Part shown: one piece after another, positions 35,111 to 43,632 of the stretch
Numbering within the stretch: position 1 is the first letter of the stretch
How the letters are laid out: each line of letters starts with the position of its first letter
NCBI RefSeq assembly: GCF_002077135.1
Contig: NZ_LDOS01000001.1
Coordinates: forward strand, 943,501 to 1,007,500
Direction: 5' to 3'
Source: Metallibacterium scheffleri
GTDB taxonomy: Bacteria; Pseudomonadota; Gammaproteobacteria; Xanthomonadales; Rhodanobacteraceae
Length of the DNA stretch: 64,000 nucleotides
The notes under the pieces: generated by a model
What the model was told of the DNA's origin: nothing
Database searches by the model: none
Seen by the model: the letters and a program-made list of their open reading frames with translations, nothing else
Made by a program: the position numbers and the translations under genes

Positions 35111-36850
35111 CTATCGGCTCTTGTCGAAGTATTCCATGGTGTAGCGATAGCCGGCTTCGACGGCGCGCGTGAATCCGCGCCAATCCAGCAGGCCGATATC
35201 GGCGTGCGGTGGGGTGAGCAGATGCGTGGCCAGGCTGCGCCGCTGCGCGCTGGCGGTTTCGCTTTGCACCATCGCCGCGCGCACCAGGATGGCGAACAGG
35301 CTGGGCCAGCGGTGACCGCGCAGCCAGCGCCAGGTCAGGCGCGGCAGGCGTGGCAGGGCGATGGCGTCGAAGCCGGCACTGAGCGTGTCATCGCCGCTGA
35401 TGTCCACCGCAACCACCGTGTCGATGTCGCGGTCGCGCATGACATCGACGGGCAGGTTGTTCATCACCGCGCCATCGACATGCACCATGCCCCGGTGCAG
35501 CAGCGGCGGCAGCACGCCGGGGATCGCCGCGCTGGCCCGCAGCCATAGCCACAGCGGTCCGCGCGTGTGCACATCGGCGCTGCCGCGGCTGAGGTTGGAA
35601 GACACGCAGTAATACGGCAGCGCCAGATCCTCGATGGCACGGTTGCCGAACGCCGCGCGCAGCAGGCGCGTGCTGCGTGCGCCACGGGTCAGTGCGATCA
35701 GCGGCACGGTCATGTCGCGCAAGGGATGGCCGTCGACGAAGGCCTTGCGCATCTGCGCGAGCAATTCGGCATCGTCCCATTCGCAGGCCACGCCGGCGGC
35801 GACGATGGCGCCGATGCTGGTGCCGCCGATGCTGTCGATGGGCCGGCCCAGCGCGCGCAGCGCGCGTATCACGCCGATGTGCGCGAAGCCGCGCGCGCCG
35901 CCGCCGGACAACACCACGCCTTGCGCGCGCCGCGTCAGCAGGCGGGCCAGGCGCGCGCAGTCACTGGCGCCGCGCAGGTGGTGCCACTGCGGCGCCTCGT
36001 GGAATTGCGCCAGCCAGCGCGTGGCCCGACCGTGTGTGGGCGTGCCGCCGGCGCCCAGCAGCAGCAGATGTCGTGGCCGGTGCAGGGCATCGTCGCCGGA
36101 GTGGCAGCCGGCATCCGGCCACGCTGCCGGGGCGCTGGCTGTGCTCGCGGCCAGGAGCAGTTGGTCACATTGGCGTATGCAGGTCGCGCGCCAGGCCGGA
36201 TCGCCGCCGTTGGCGACGTAGAGCAGAAACTCATGCTCGCGCTCGCGTGCGCTGAACCAGTCGGCATCGCGGTTGCGCCCGGTCGCGGCATCGATCACCA
36301 GGGTGACGCCGTGCAGGCGCAGCGCGCGGGCCAGATCCTCGGCCACGCTGCGCGCATCGACGGCATCATCGAACGGCAGCAGCGCGAAGCCGCGCGACCG
36401 TGCCAGTGGATCGCCCATGTCGTTGGCCAGCAGACGTTCGAGCACACGCCGCGATGCCGCCAGCAAGGCCTTGGGGTGGCTGTCCTGCAGGCGTTCGAAG
36501 CTGGCGCGCGGCAAGCGCAGCAAGGTGCAGTCACGCAGCGCGCGCACCGCATACGCGCGCGCCTGATCGGTCAGCAGGCCCAGCTCACCGACGGTCTCTC
36601 CCGGTGCAATCACGCCGAGCAGGCGCTCGCGGCCATCGCTTTGCGCCATACCGAATACACCGAGGCTGCCCGAGCGCAGCACATAGACGGCATCGGCGGA
36701 CGCGCCGCGGACGAACAGGGTGTCGCCGCCAGCGAGGCTGCATGGCTCCAGATACGGCAGCAAGGCGACGCGCGTGGCGGGGTCGAGCGCGCCGAACAAT
36801 GCGGTGCGTTCGAGGGTTTCGATCAGCACCGTGCGCAGCGCGAGGTCCAT
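35111..36850 (-). CDS. Cyclic-nucleotide-binding-domain patatin-like phospholipase
   Basis: 579 residues. The N-terminal domain (about 15-130) is a cNMP/Crp-type sensor fold (DTLFVRGASADAVYVLRSGSLGVFG and GETVGELGLLTDQARAYAVRA). A Rossmann-like linker follows, then a patatin domain (about 305-480) with the oxyanion loop SGGGARGFAHIG, nucleophile S345 in GGTSIGA, and D459 of the DGA motif. The catalytic dyad is complete. This architecture resembles neuropathy-target-esterase/RssA-like lysophospholipases. Whether the sensor domain binds cNMP is not determined. Confidence 0.92.
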   Translation of the reverse strand: MDLALRTVLIETLERTALFGALDPATRVALLPYLEPCSLAGGDTLFVRGASADAVYVLRSGSLGVFGMAQSDGRERLLGVIAPGETVGELGLLTDQARAYAVRALRDCTLLRLPRASFERLQDSHPKALLAASRRVLERLLANDMGDPLARSRGFALLPFDDAVDARSVAEDLARALRLHGVTLVIDAATGRNRDADWFSAREREHEFLLYVANGGDPAWRATCIRQCDQLLLAASTASAPAAWPDAGCHSGDDALHRPRHLLLLGAGGTPTHGRATRWLAQFHEAPQWHHLRGASDCARLARLLTRRAQGVVLSGGGARGFAHIGVIRALRALGRPIDSIGGTSIGAIVAAGVACEWDDAELLAQMRKAFVDGHPLRDMTVPLIALTRGARSTRLLRAAFGNRAIEDLALPYYCVSSNLSRGSADVHTRGPLWLWLRASAAIPGVLPPLLHRGMVHVDGAVMNNLPVDVMRDRDIDTVVAVDISGDDTLSAGFDAIALPRLPRLTWRWLRGHRWPSLFAILVRAAMVQSETASAQRRSLATHLLTPPHADIGLLDWRGFTRAVEAGYRYTMEYFDKSR

Positions 36851-36950
36851 GACAACATGCTAGCCGCGCGTCGACAGGTCGCCATGATGCGGCGCAGCGC
36901 TTGAAATAGGCGTCCTGCAGCCCCACGCCGGGAGTCCACGGAGAATGCGC

Positions 36951-38990
36951 ATGCTCAACCCGCTGCTGGATGACGCTTTACTGCCCGATTTCGCCGCCAT
37001 CAGCCCCACGCACGTGCTGCCCGCGGTGCAGGCGCGGCTGGATGCGCTGGAGGCCGGCATCGCGGCCATCGTCGCGCCGCAGACACCGCGCGATTTCGAC
37101 CATGTGCTGCTGGCCGAGGAGCGCCTGCAGCAGGCGCTGGCGCGCACCTGGTCGCCGGTGGCTCATCTGCACGCGGTTGCCGATAGCGCCGAATTGCGCG
37201 CGGCCTATGCCGAGGCCGAACAGCGCATCACCGAAGTGCAGGCGCGGCTGGGTCAGCATCGTGGCCTGTACGAAGCCGTGCGCGCGGTGCGTGAGCGCGC
37301 CGACTTCGATCAGCTCGGCGCCGCGGAGCGTGCGCTGGTCGAACACACGCTGCGCGATTTCAAACTCTCCGGCGTGGCGCTGGATGAACCCGCGTGCACG
37401 CGCTTTCGCACCATCGCGCAAGAACTTTCCCGGCTCGGCACCGGCTTCGAGGAAGCCGTGCTGGATGCCGGCGAAGCCTGGCGCGAGCACATCACCGACG
37501 AACGCGATCTGGTCGGCCTGCCGCCCTCGGCGCGCGAGGTCCTGGCCGGTTATGCGCGCGCGGCCGGGCTGGACGGGTTCCTGATCACGCTGCAGCAGCC
37601 CGCAGTGCAGGCGGTGCTGACCCATGCCGAGGACCGTGCGCTACGTGAACGCGTGTACTGGGCATGGAATACACGCGCCTCCGATCAGGGTCCGCAAGCC
37701 GGGCGTTATGACAACACGCCACGTATCGCGCAGATCCTCGCGTTGCGGCACGAAGCCGCGCAACTGCTTGGCTACGCCAACGCCGCCGCGTTGTCGCTGG
37801 CCGACAAGATGGCGCCCGGTGTGACCGCGGTGCGTGCGTTTCTCGATGACCTGGTGCAGCGCGCGCGTCCGCGCGGCGTGGACGAGCGCGAGGCGTTGCG
37901 TGCCTATGCCGCCGCCGAGCTGGCGTTGCCCGATCTGGAATCATGGGACATCGCCTGGGTCTCGGAGAAACTGCGGATGGCCCGCTACGCACTGGACGAA
38001 GAGCAGATCAAGGCCTACTTCCCGCTGCCGCAGGTGCTCGATGGCCTGTTCGCCATCCTCACGCGCGTGTTCGGCATCCGCGTGCGCGAATCCGGCGCGG
38101 CTCCGGTCTGGCATCCGGATGTGCGCTACGCCGAGGTGTTCGATGCCGATGGCCAATTGCGCGCCGGGATCTATCTGGACCTGTACGCGCGCCGTGGCAA
38201 GCGCGGCGGCGCATGGATGGATGTATGCCGGTCGCGCTTGCGCAGCGCGCAGGACGCGCAGCTGCCGGTGGCGTTCCTGACCTGCAACTTCGCCGCGCCC
38301 GGGCGTGATGCACCCGCGTTGCTGACCCACGATGACGTGCAGACACTGTTCCACGAGATGGGTCACGTGCTGCACCACCTGCTCACCGAGGTCGATCTGC
38401 CCGGCGTCGGCGGCATCGATGGCGTGGAATGGGATGCGGTGGAGTTGCCCAGCCAGTTCATGGAGAACTTCGCCTGGCAGCGCGAGGCACTGGATTTATT
38501 CGCGCGCCACTACCAGACGCAGCAGCATCTGCCGGACGCGCTGTATCAGCGCATGCTCGATGCGCGCCATTTTCATGCCGGCCTGCACCTGCTGCGCCAG
38601 CTCGAGTTCGCGCTCTACGACCTGCGCCTGCACGCCGAATACGACCCCGCGCAGGGGCCGCGCACGCTGGCGCTGCTGGCCGAGGTGCGGCGCAGCGTGG
38701 CGGTGATGCTGCCGCCGGCCTGGCAGCGCTTTCCGCAGGCGTTCACGCACATCTTCGCCGGCGGCTACGCGGCCGGCTACTACGGTTATCTGTGGGCCGA
38801 GGTGCTCGCCGCCGATGCCTTTGCGCGTTTCGCGGACGAGGGCGTGTTCAACGCCACCACTGGTGCCGCATTCCGCCGCGAGATTCTGGCCGTGGGCGCC
38901 AGCCGTCCGGCCCTGGACAGTTTCCGCGCGTTCTGCGGCCGCGACCCTGATCCATTGCCGTTATTGCGCAGTTACGGTCTGGCTGCCTGA
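36951..38990 (+). CDS. prlC: Oligopeptidase A (M3 metallopeptidase)
   Basis: 679 residues, against 680 for E. coli PrlC/OpdA, and similar from MLNPLL onward. This cytosolic zinc peptidase degrades signal peptides and other short peptides. The zinc site is H468-E469-x2-H472 (TLFHEMGHVLHH) with the second Glu region in WDAVELPSQFMENFAW. The C-terminal FPQAFTHIFAGGYAAGYYGYLWAEVL is a family hallmark. ATG 36951 was preferred over 36945 because it aligns with E. coli and has GGAGA 6 bp upstream. Confidence 0.96.
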   Translation: MLNPLLDDALLPDFAAISPTHVLPAVQARLDALEAGIAAIVAPQTPRDFDHVLLAEERLQQALARTWSPVAHLHAVADSAELRAAYAEAEQRITEVQARLGQHRGLYEAVRAVRERADFDQLGAAERALVEHTLRDFKLSGVALDEPACTRFRTIAQELSRLGTGFEEAVLDAGEAWREHITDERDLVGLPPSAREVLAGYARAAGLDGFLITLQQPAVQAVLTHAEDRALRERVYWAWNTRASDQGPQAGRYDNTPRIAQILALRHEAAQLLGYANAAALSLADKMAPGVTAVRAFLDDLVQRARPRGVDEREALRAYAAAELALPDLESWDIAWVSEKLRMARYALDEEQIKAYFPLPQVLDGLFAILTRVFGIRVRESGAAPVWHPDVRYAEVFDADGQLRAGIYLDLYARRGKRGGAWMDVCRSRLRSAQDAQLPVAFLTCNFAAPGRDAPALLTHDDVQTLFHEMGHVLHHLLTEVDLPGVGGIDGVEWDAVELPSQFMENFAWQREALDLFARHYQTQQHLPDALYQRMLDARHFHAGLHLLRQLEFALYDLRLHAEYDPAQGPRTLALLAEVRRSVAVMLPPAWQRFPQAFTHIFAGGYAAGYYGYLWAEVLAADAFARFADEGVFNATTGAAFRREILAVGASRPALDSFRAFCGRDPDPLPLLRSYGLAA

Positions 38991-39653
38991 GCGGCGGTCG
39001 TGGTCGCACCGCGGCGCGCGCGCGAGGCCGCGGGCGCTGCATCCGCGCGGGATCGATCCGGCCCACGCGCGGCAGCAGCAGTGCTCCACCGGGTCTGGAT
39101 GGCGCGGCGCAACATCCAGTTGTCTGTGCTCCCGATCCACAATAGAGTTGGAAATGGTAATTGCGGGAAACGCAATTCCGGATCGCGGGGGTCATACGAA
39201 TAAATTACATTTACGTAATGTCCAGGCGCTGTCATTGCGCGGTCATCGCGTCCGGTCAGAGTGCGCGTGTCCCGTGAATCGTCTGCGCATGCCGCCGGTC
39301 CCATTGCCACCGCTCGCTCCGATTGCCGCGAACGTATTGCCGGCAGTGCGCAGCGCCATGCATGGCCTGAGGCGCAAGCCGCAAACAGCGCGGCGCACGG
39401 GCTGCGACCGCAGCAATAGGCCGATGCCCATGGTCGCAGTGGCTTTGCCGCGGGTGTCCCGGCATGGCCGCGTGTTCGCTCCTGCGCATCAAACAAGATC
39501 GGCAATCACGGAATGAACACCGACCGGCATTATCTGGCGCATTACCGAGTATGGCTTGTCCGCACCATGGGCATCGCATTATCGAGCATCGCGATCAGCA
39601 GCACTGACAACGACCCGTCGCAACCCATTAGTCCCAGCCCCGAGGAATCGACC
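38991..39653 (+). other. Long non-coding leader ahead of the TonB-dependent receptor
   Basis: 663 bp with no convincing gene on either strand. Landmarks: a hairpin AATTGCG-GGAAA-CGCAATT (39159-39177); an AT-rich island around 39196-39219 with ATTAC-N6-GTAAT (39204-39219); and a PHO-box-like direct repeat (39229-39246). An in-frame upstream extension of the receptor from 39513 exists but lacks a signal peptide. The transcript leader, if it starts near the PHO-like site, would be about 400 nt. Confidence 0.6.
39229..39246 (+). promoter_or_regulatory. Candidate PHO box (PhoB site)
   Basis: CTGTCAT-TGCG-CGGTCAT: two 7-bp half-sites with the 4-bp spacer of the PhoB consensus. The first half is perfect and the second has one mismatch. 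It sits upstream of a TonB-dependent receptor and a phosphate-transporter-like MFS gene. No clear -10 follows at the canonical distance, which weakens the call. Confidence 0.5.
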
Positions 39654-42029
39654 ATGTACAAATATAAATACAAGCGTTCCGCCCTGTTCTTCGCACTGGC
39701 CAGTACCGGCCTGATATCCCTGATGCCGGGCGTCGTTCTGGCGCAGACCACGGCAGCGTCATCCAGCGCCACGGACCAGCCAGCGTCCACGAAGTCCGGC
39801 AAGTCCACACACGTGGAGCAGCTGAGCAAAATCCAAGTCATTGCCCGCGAGTTGACGCTGACCCGAATCCCGATGCACGCCGCTTTCAGCGAGTCAGTCA
39901 TCGGCCCTTCCGCGATCCGCTTCGCCTCGCCCATGCTGGATGTACAGAGCCTGCTCGAACGCACGCCGTCGATCAACGTGCGCACACCGGCGGCCAACGG
40001 GGTGCGCACCAACATCACTTTCCGCGCCTTCAGCAGCGGCCAGTTTTCGGAAACCTTCGACGGCGTACCGATCAACGACCCGTTCAATGGCGGCACCACC
40101 AATTCGGCATCCACGCGCAACAACATCCCGTTGACGCTGAACGACATCGACAGCGTCAACATCTACCGCGGCATCAACAACCCGGCGGTCACCTCGTACA
40201 ACTCGCTGGGCGGCACGATCGCGTTCGAGCCGCGCGATCCCAGCGCCACCGCGAACGCACAGGCAACCCTGGGCGGTGGCAGCTTCAGCACCTGGTTCTA
40301 CGGACTCACCGCCAATACCGGCGACATCGGCGGCGTGCGCAGCCTGTTCAGCATCGACCACAACAGCAGCAGTGGCTGGCAGGCGAATTCCGGCAACCGC
40401 AATACCAATCTCTATTACGCCGGCGTGTTGCCCTATGACGAGGGTGATGGCGAGGTTTACGCCTACGCCATCTACAACCAGAACAAGGGCTTCACCCCGC
40501 ATACCATCCCGCTGCCACTGATCCAGCAGTACGGCTACAACTACGGCTGGCCGCTGGACTGGACCAACAGCTACAACAAGGACCACGGCGGCACCTATAT
40601 CCTGGGTGACCGCATGCGTGTCAATCACCTGCTGTCGTTCAACGCCCGCGTGTATGCGCGCAATGTCGACTACAACCGCGTCTCCTACGCCAATCCGAAC
40701 TTCATCCAAAGCGCGACGCAGCCCTACTTCATACCGAACACACCGGGCAATTCTTCATTCTGGCTGCCCAATCCCAGCTATGACCCGGCCGCGGCCTTCG
40801 GCAGCGATCTGGCCGGCAATGCCTACCACACCTACCTGTACAGCACCCAGCAATACGGGTTCATGCCGCATTTCACCCTGAATCTTCCCGACAACCAGGT
40901 CAAATTTGGCGCCGACTGGTCGCACACCAAGCTGCACTCGGCCGAGTACTGGTACGGCGCCAATCCGATGCCGCTGGTTACGGGTTACAACAACGCCTGG
41001 GACGAGCACGACGAGCGCAGCCTGGGCTCGGTCTTTGCCCAGGATACCATCCGCCTGTTCGGCGGCGCGGTGCATGTGACGCCGGGGTTGAAGTACATGT
41101 ACGAGCGCACGGCTGATTTCGACAATGTCGGATTCTTCTACCCGATCAGCGGCACCGTGTCGGACTCGGAGCATTACACCTCGCCGACCCTGGGCATCAA
41201 CTGGCGCCCGGTACGCCACGTCAGCCTGTATGCCGCCTGGGGCAAGACCGCCAAATTCCCCGGCATCGCGGCGTTCTACGACAACGTCGGCCTGACCAAT
41301 GGCGCGGGACAGCCCATCGTGGAACCGCTGCATGTGACGCCCGAGTACGTGCGTGATCTGGAGGCGGGTGTGCGCTACGAGGCGCATGGATTCGAGGGTG
41401 CGTTCAACGTCTACCGCGAGAACTTCGCCAATACCTTCATCTCGGTGACCGATCCCACCACCCAGGTCACCACCACCTCCAATGGCGGGTCCTCACGTTA
41501 CGAGGGCATCGAGCTGGATCTGCAGGACAGCATGGACACGCCGCTGGGCGCCTTCAGCGTGTTCGGCAACATCTCGCAGAACAAGGCCTTCTTCACCTCC
41601 GACTTCACCGTCGCCGGCGCCGCTGGTACGGCCGCGATCGCGGGCCAGAGCGTCGTCGCGGGCCAACCGCTGGCCGGCGTTCCGCAGCACCTCGCCAACC
41701 TCGGCATCGGCTGGAAGTGGAAGACCTGGCGCGCCAGTGTCAATGAGCATTACGCCGGCTCGCAGTACGTCAACGAATACAACGCCGGCATACCCACGGC
41801 CGAGACCATCCCCAGCTACGCGGTGATGAATTTCACCCTGCGCGACACGTTGCACATCGGCCAGGGCATGCTGAAGGACGTGAAGCTGGCGCTGCACGTC
41901 GACAACGTGCTGGACCGGCACTACTACACGTTCGGCTACGGCGACACGACCTATTCCGGAACGCCGTTCGTGCGCGCCATCTACGAGGAGCCGCGCGCCT
42001 ACTTCGGTTCGGCCACGATCGATTTCTGA
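39654..42029 (+). CDS. TonB-dependent outer-membrane receptor
   Basis: 791 residues. A signal peptide (ending PGVVLAQ) is followed by a TonB-box-like stretch (LSKIQVIA) and a plug domain (LLERTPSINVRT, FSETFDGVPINDPF, VNIYRGINNPA). A 22-strand-type barrel rich in aromatic residues ends in the terminal strand PRAYFGSATIDF with C-terminal Phe. ATG 39654 follows GAGGAA by 7 bp. It takes up scarce solutes with TonB energy. The substrate is unknown, but the PHO-like site upstream and the transporter and phosphoesterase downstream suggest a phosphorus compound. It is slightly richer in Asn, Tyr and Thr than its neighbours, as barrels are. Confidence 0.93.
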   Translation: MYKYKYKRSALFFALASTGLISLMPGVVLAQTTAASSSATDQPASTKSGKSTHVEQLSKIQVIARELTLTRIPMHAAFSESVIGPSAIRFASPMLDVQSLLERTPSINVRTPAANGVRTNITFRAFSSGQFSETFDGVPINDPFNGGTTNSASTRNNIPLTLNDIDSVNIYRGINNPAVTSYNSLGGTIAFEPRDPSATANAQATLGGGSFSTWFYGLTANTGDIGGVRSLFSIDHNSSSGWQANSGNRNTNLYYAGVLPYDEGDGEVYAYAIYNQNKGFTPHTIPLPLIQQYGYNYGWPLDWTNSYNKDHGGTYILGDRMRVNHLLSFNARVYARNVDYNRVSYANPNFIQSATQPYFIPNTPGNSSFWLPNPSYDPAAAFGSDLAGNAYHTYLYSTQQYGFMPHFTLNLPDNQVKFGADWSHTKLHSAEYWYGANPMPLVTGYNNAWDEHDERSLGSVFAQDTIRLFGGAVHVTPGLKYMYERTADFDNVGFFYPISGTVSDSEHYTSPTLGINWRPVRHVSLYAAWGKTAKFPGIAAFYDNVGLTNGAGQPIVEPLHVTPEYVRDLEAGVRYEAHGFEGAFNVYRENFANTFISVTDPTTQVTTTSNGGSSRYEGIELDLQDSMDTPLGAFSVFGNISQNKAFFTSDFTVAGAAGTAAIAGQSVVAGQPLAGVPQHLANLGIGWKWKTWRASVNEHYAGSQYVNEYNAGIPTAETIPSYAVMNFTLRDTLHIGQGMLKDVKLALHVDNVLDRHYYTFGYGDTTYSGTPFVRAIYEEPRAYFGSATIDF

Positions 42030-42231
42030 TGGCGGCAGCTGCGTCGTGCCGGTATGCGCCGGCGCGACGCGGCAAGCGTGGCGCTTCGTGCTGTAATCGC
42101 CTGCGCCGGAAATGGATGGCCGGTGTCATGAAACAACCGTCGCATCGTGTCGGCCGTTCGCTCTTGCAGCGGTTCGTGCTGGCCGGCGGATCCCGCCAAC
42201 CCGTTGCCGCACCCGCATGAGGACTGCCTGC

Positions 42232-43602
42232 ATGTCCACACCCAACCCGAGCGCGCTGGATGTGCTCGACCAGCAGCGCTTCTCGCGCTTCCACGCGCGC
42301 GCGCTCATCACCACCGGCATGGGCGTGTTCACCGACGGCTACGACCTGATCTCGATCAGCGTGGTGTTGCCGATGGTGCTGCACAGCTTCGGCGTGGATC
42401 GCCTCACCGGCACGCAGTCGTCCTTGCTGGTGGCCAGCGCGCTGCTGGCCTCGGCGGCAGGCGCGATCGTGTTCGGGGTGATCTCCAATGCCGGGCGCAA
42501 GCGCTTCTACGGCATCGACGTGATGCTGATGGCCATCGCCGCGCTGGCGCAGGCGTTCTGCGGCAGCATCGGCATGCTGATCGCCGCGCGTACGCTGCTG
42601 GGTTTCGGCATCGGCGCCGACTATGTCCTCTCGCCGATGATCATGGCCGAGCACAGCAACGCCAAGGACCGCGGCAAGGCGCTGACCGTGGGTTTCTCGC
42701 TGATGTGGGTGCTGGGTGCGATCAGCGCGGCGCTGCTGCAGATCGCGCTCGAATACTTCCACGTACCGCCGGACCTGCAGTGGCGCATCACCCTCGGCGC
42801 GGGCGTGATCCCGGCCGGCGCGGTGATTCTGCTGCGCCGGCGCCTGCCGGAAACGCCGCGCTACTACGCGCACATCAAGGGCGATGGCGCGGCGCTGAAG
42901 GCGGTGGTGGCACAGGTGGCGGGCGCCGACGTTGCCGCGCAGACACAGGCCGAGGGCAGCCTCAGTGCCGGCATGCGCGAGTACTTCGCGCGCTACTGGC
43001 GGCGCTTCGCCATGATCAGCCTGCTGTGGTTCGTGTACGACATCGTCATCTATGCCGGTGGCCTGTTCGGTCCCAGCCTGCTGGGCAAGAGCGTGGGCTT
43101 GACCCCGGCCGAATTCCAGCTGGTCAACTCGGCGATTTTCAGCGTCTGCGGCAGCATCGTGGCCGTGTTGCTGATCGACCGCTGGGGACGCAAGCCATTG
43201 CAGGCCTGGGGCTTCGTGCTGATGGGTGCGATGCTCGGCTTGTATGCGTACTCCTATCACCCCGGCAGCAGCGCGCCGCTGTGGGGCATCACGTTGTACG
43301 GTCTGTTTTTCTTCTTCAACCAGGCCGGGCCGGGATCAATCAGCGGCGCCGGCATGCTCGGTGTGGAGATGGCCGCGACGCGCGTGCGCGGCCTGGTGCA
43401 GGGCTTGAGCGTGGCCGCAGGACGCCTCGGCGCGGCGCTGGGCGTTTTCGTGTTTCCGCGCCTGTTCCAGGATTACGGGCAAAGCTTCGCCGTGGCTTTT
43501 CTGGCGGGTACCGCGCTGATTGGCGCGGCGCTGACCCTGGTTGGCATTCCGGAGACGCGCCGCGTGAGTCTGGAAAAAGCCAGCGGCGAGACGGTGGTCT
43601 GA
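42232..43602 (+). CDS. MFS transporter, phosphate:H+ symporter (PHS)-like
   Basis: 456 residues with 12 predicted transmembrane helices. TGMGVFTDGYDLISISVVLP in helix 1 resembles the PHS family (fungal Pho84 has GMGFFTDAYDL). LLGFGIGADYVLSPMIMAE and WRITLGAGVIPAGAVILLRRRLPETPRYY also fit PHS or sugar-porter MFS members. It lies 202 bp after the TonB receptor on the same strand and could share its transcript. The likely cargo is phosphate or a small organophosphate; a sugar or aromatic acid remains possible. Confidence 0.85.
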   Translation: MSTPNPSALDVLDQQRFSRFHARALITTGMGVFTDGYDLISISVVLPMVLHSFGVDRLTGTQSSLLVASALLASAAGAIVFGVISNAGRKRFYGIDVMLMAIAALAQAFCGSIGMLIAARTLLGFGIGADYVLSPMIMAEHSNAKDRGKALTVGFSLMWVLGAISAALLQIALEYFHVPPDLQWRITLGAGVIPAGAVILLRRRLPETPRYYAHIKGDGAALKAVVAQVAGADVAAQTQAEGSLSAGMREYFARYWRRFAMISLLWFVYDIVIYAGGLFGPSLLGKSVGLTPAEFQLVNSAIFSVCGSIVAVLLIDRWGRKPLQAWGFVLMGAMLGLYAYSYHPGSSAPLWGITLYGLFFFFNQAGPGSISGAGMLGVEMAATRVRGLVQGLSVAAGRLGAALGVFVFPRLFQDYGQSFAVAFLAGTALIGAALTLVGIPETRRVSLEKASGETVV

Positions 43603-43632
43603 AACTGCGCGCGTGCCGCGGCGGGCGATCGG

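Noticed and set aside
39513..39653. Upstream start (39513) for the TonB receptor
   Set aside because: It would bury the signal peptide 47 residues in; ATG 39654 has a proper Shine-Dalgarno and signal sequence.
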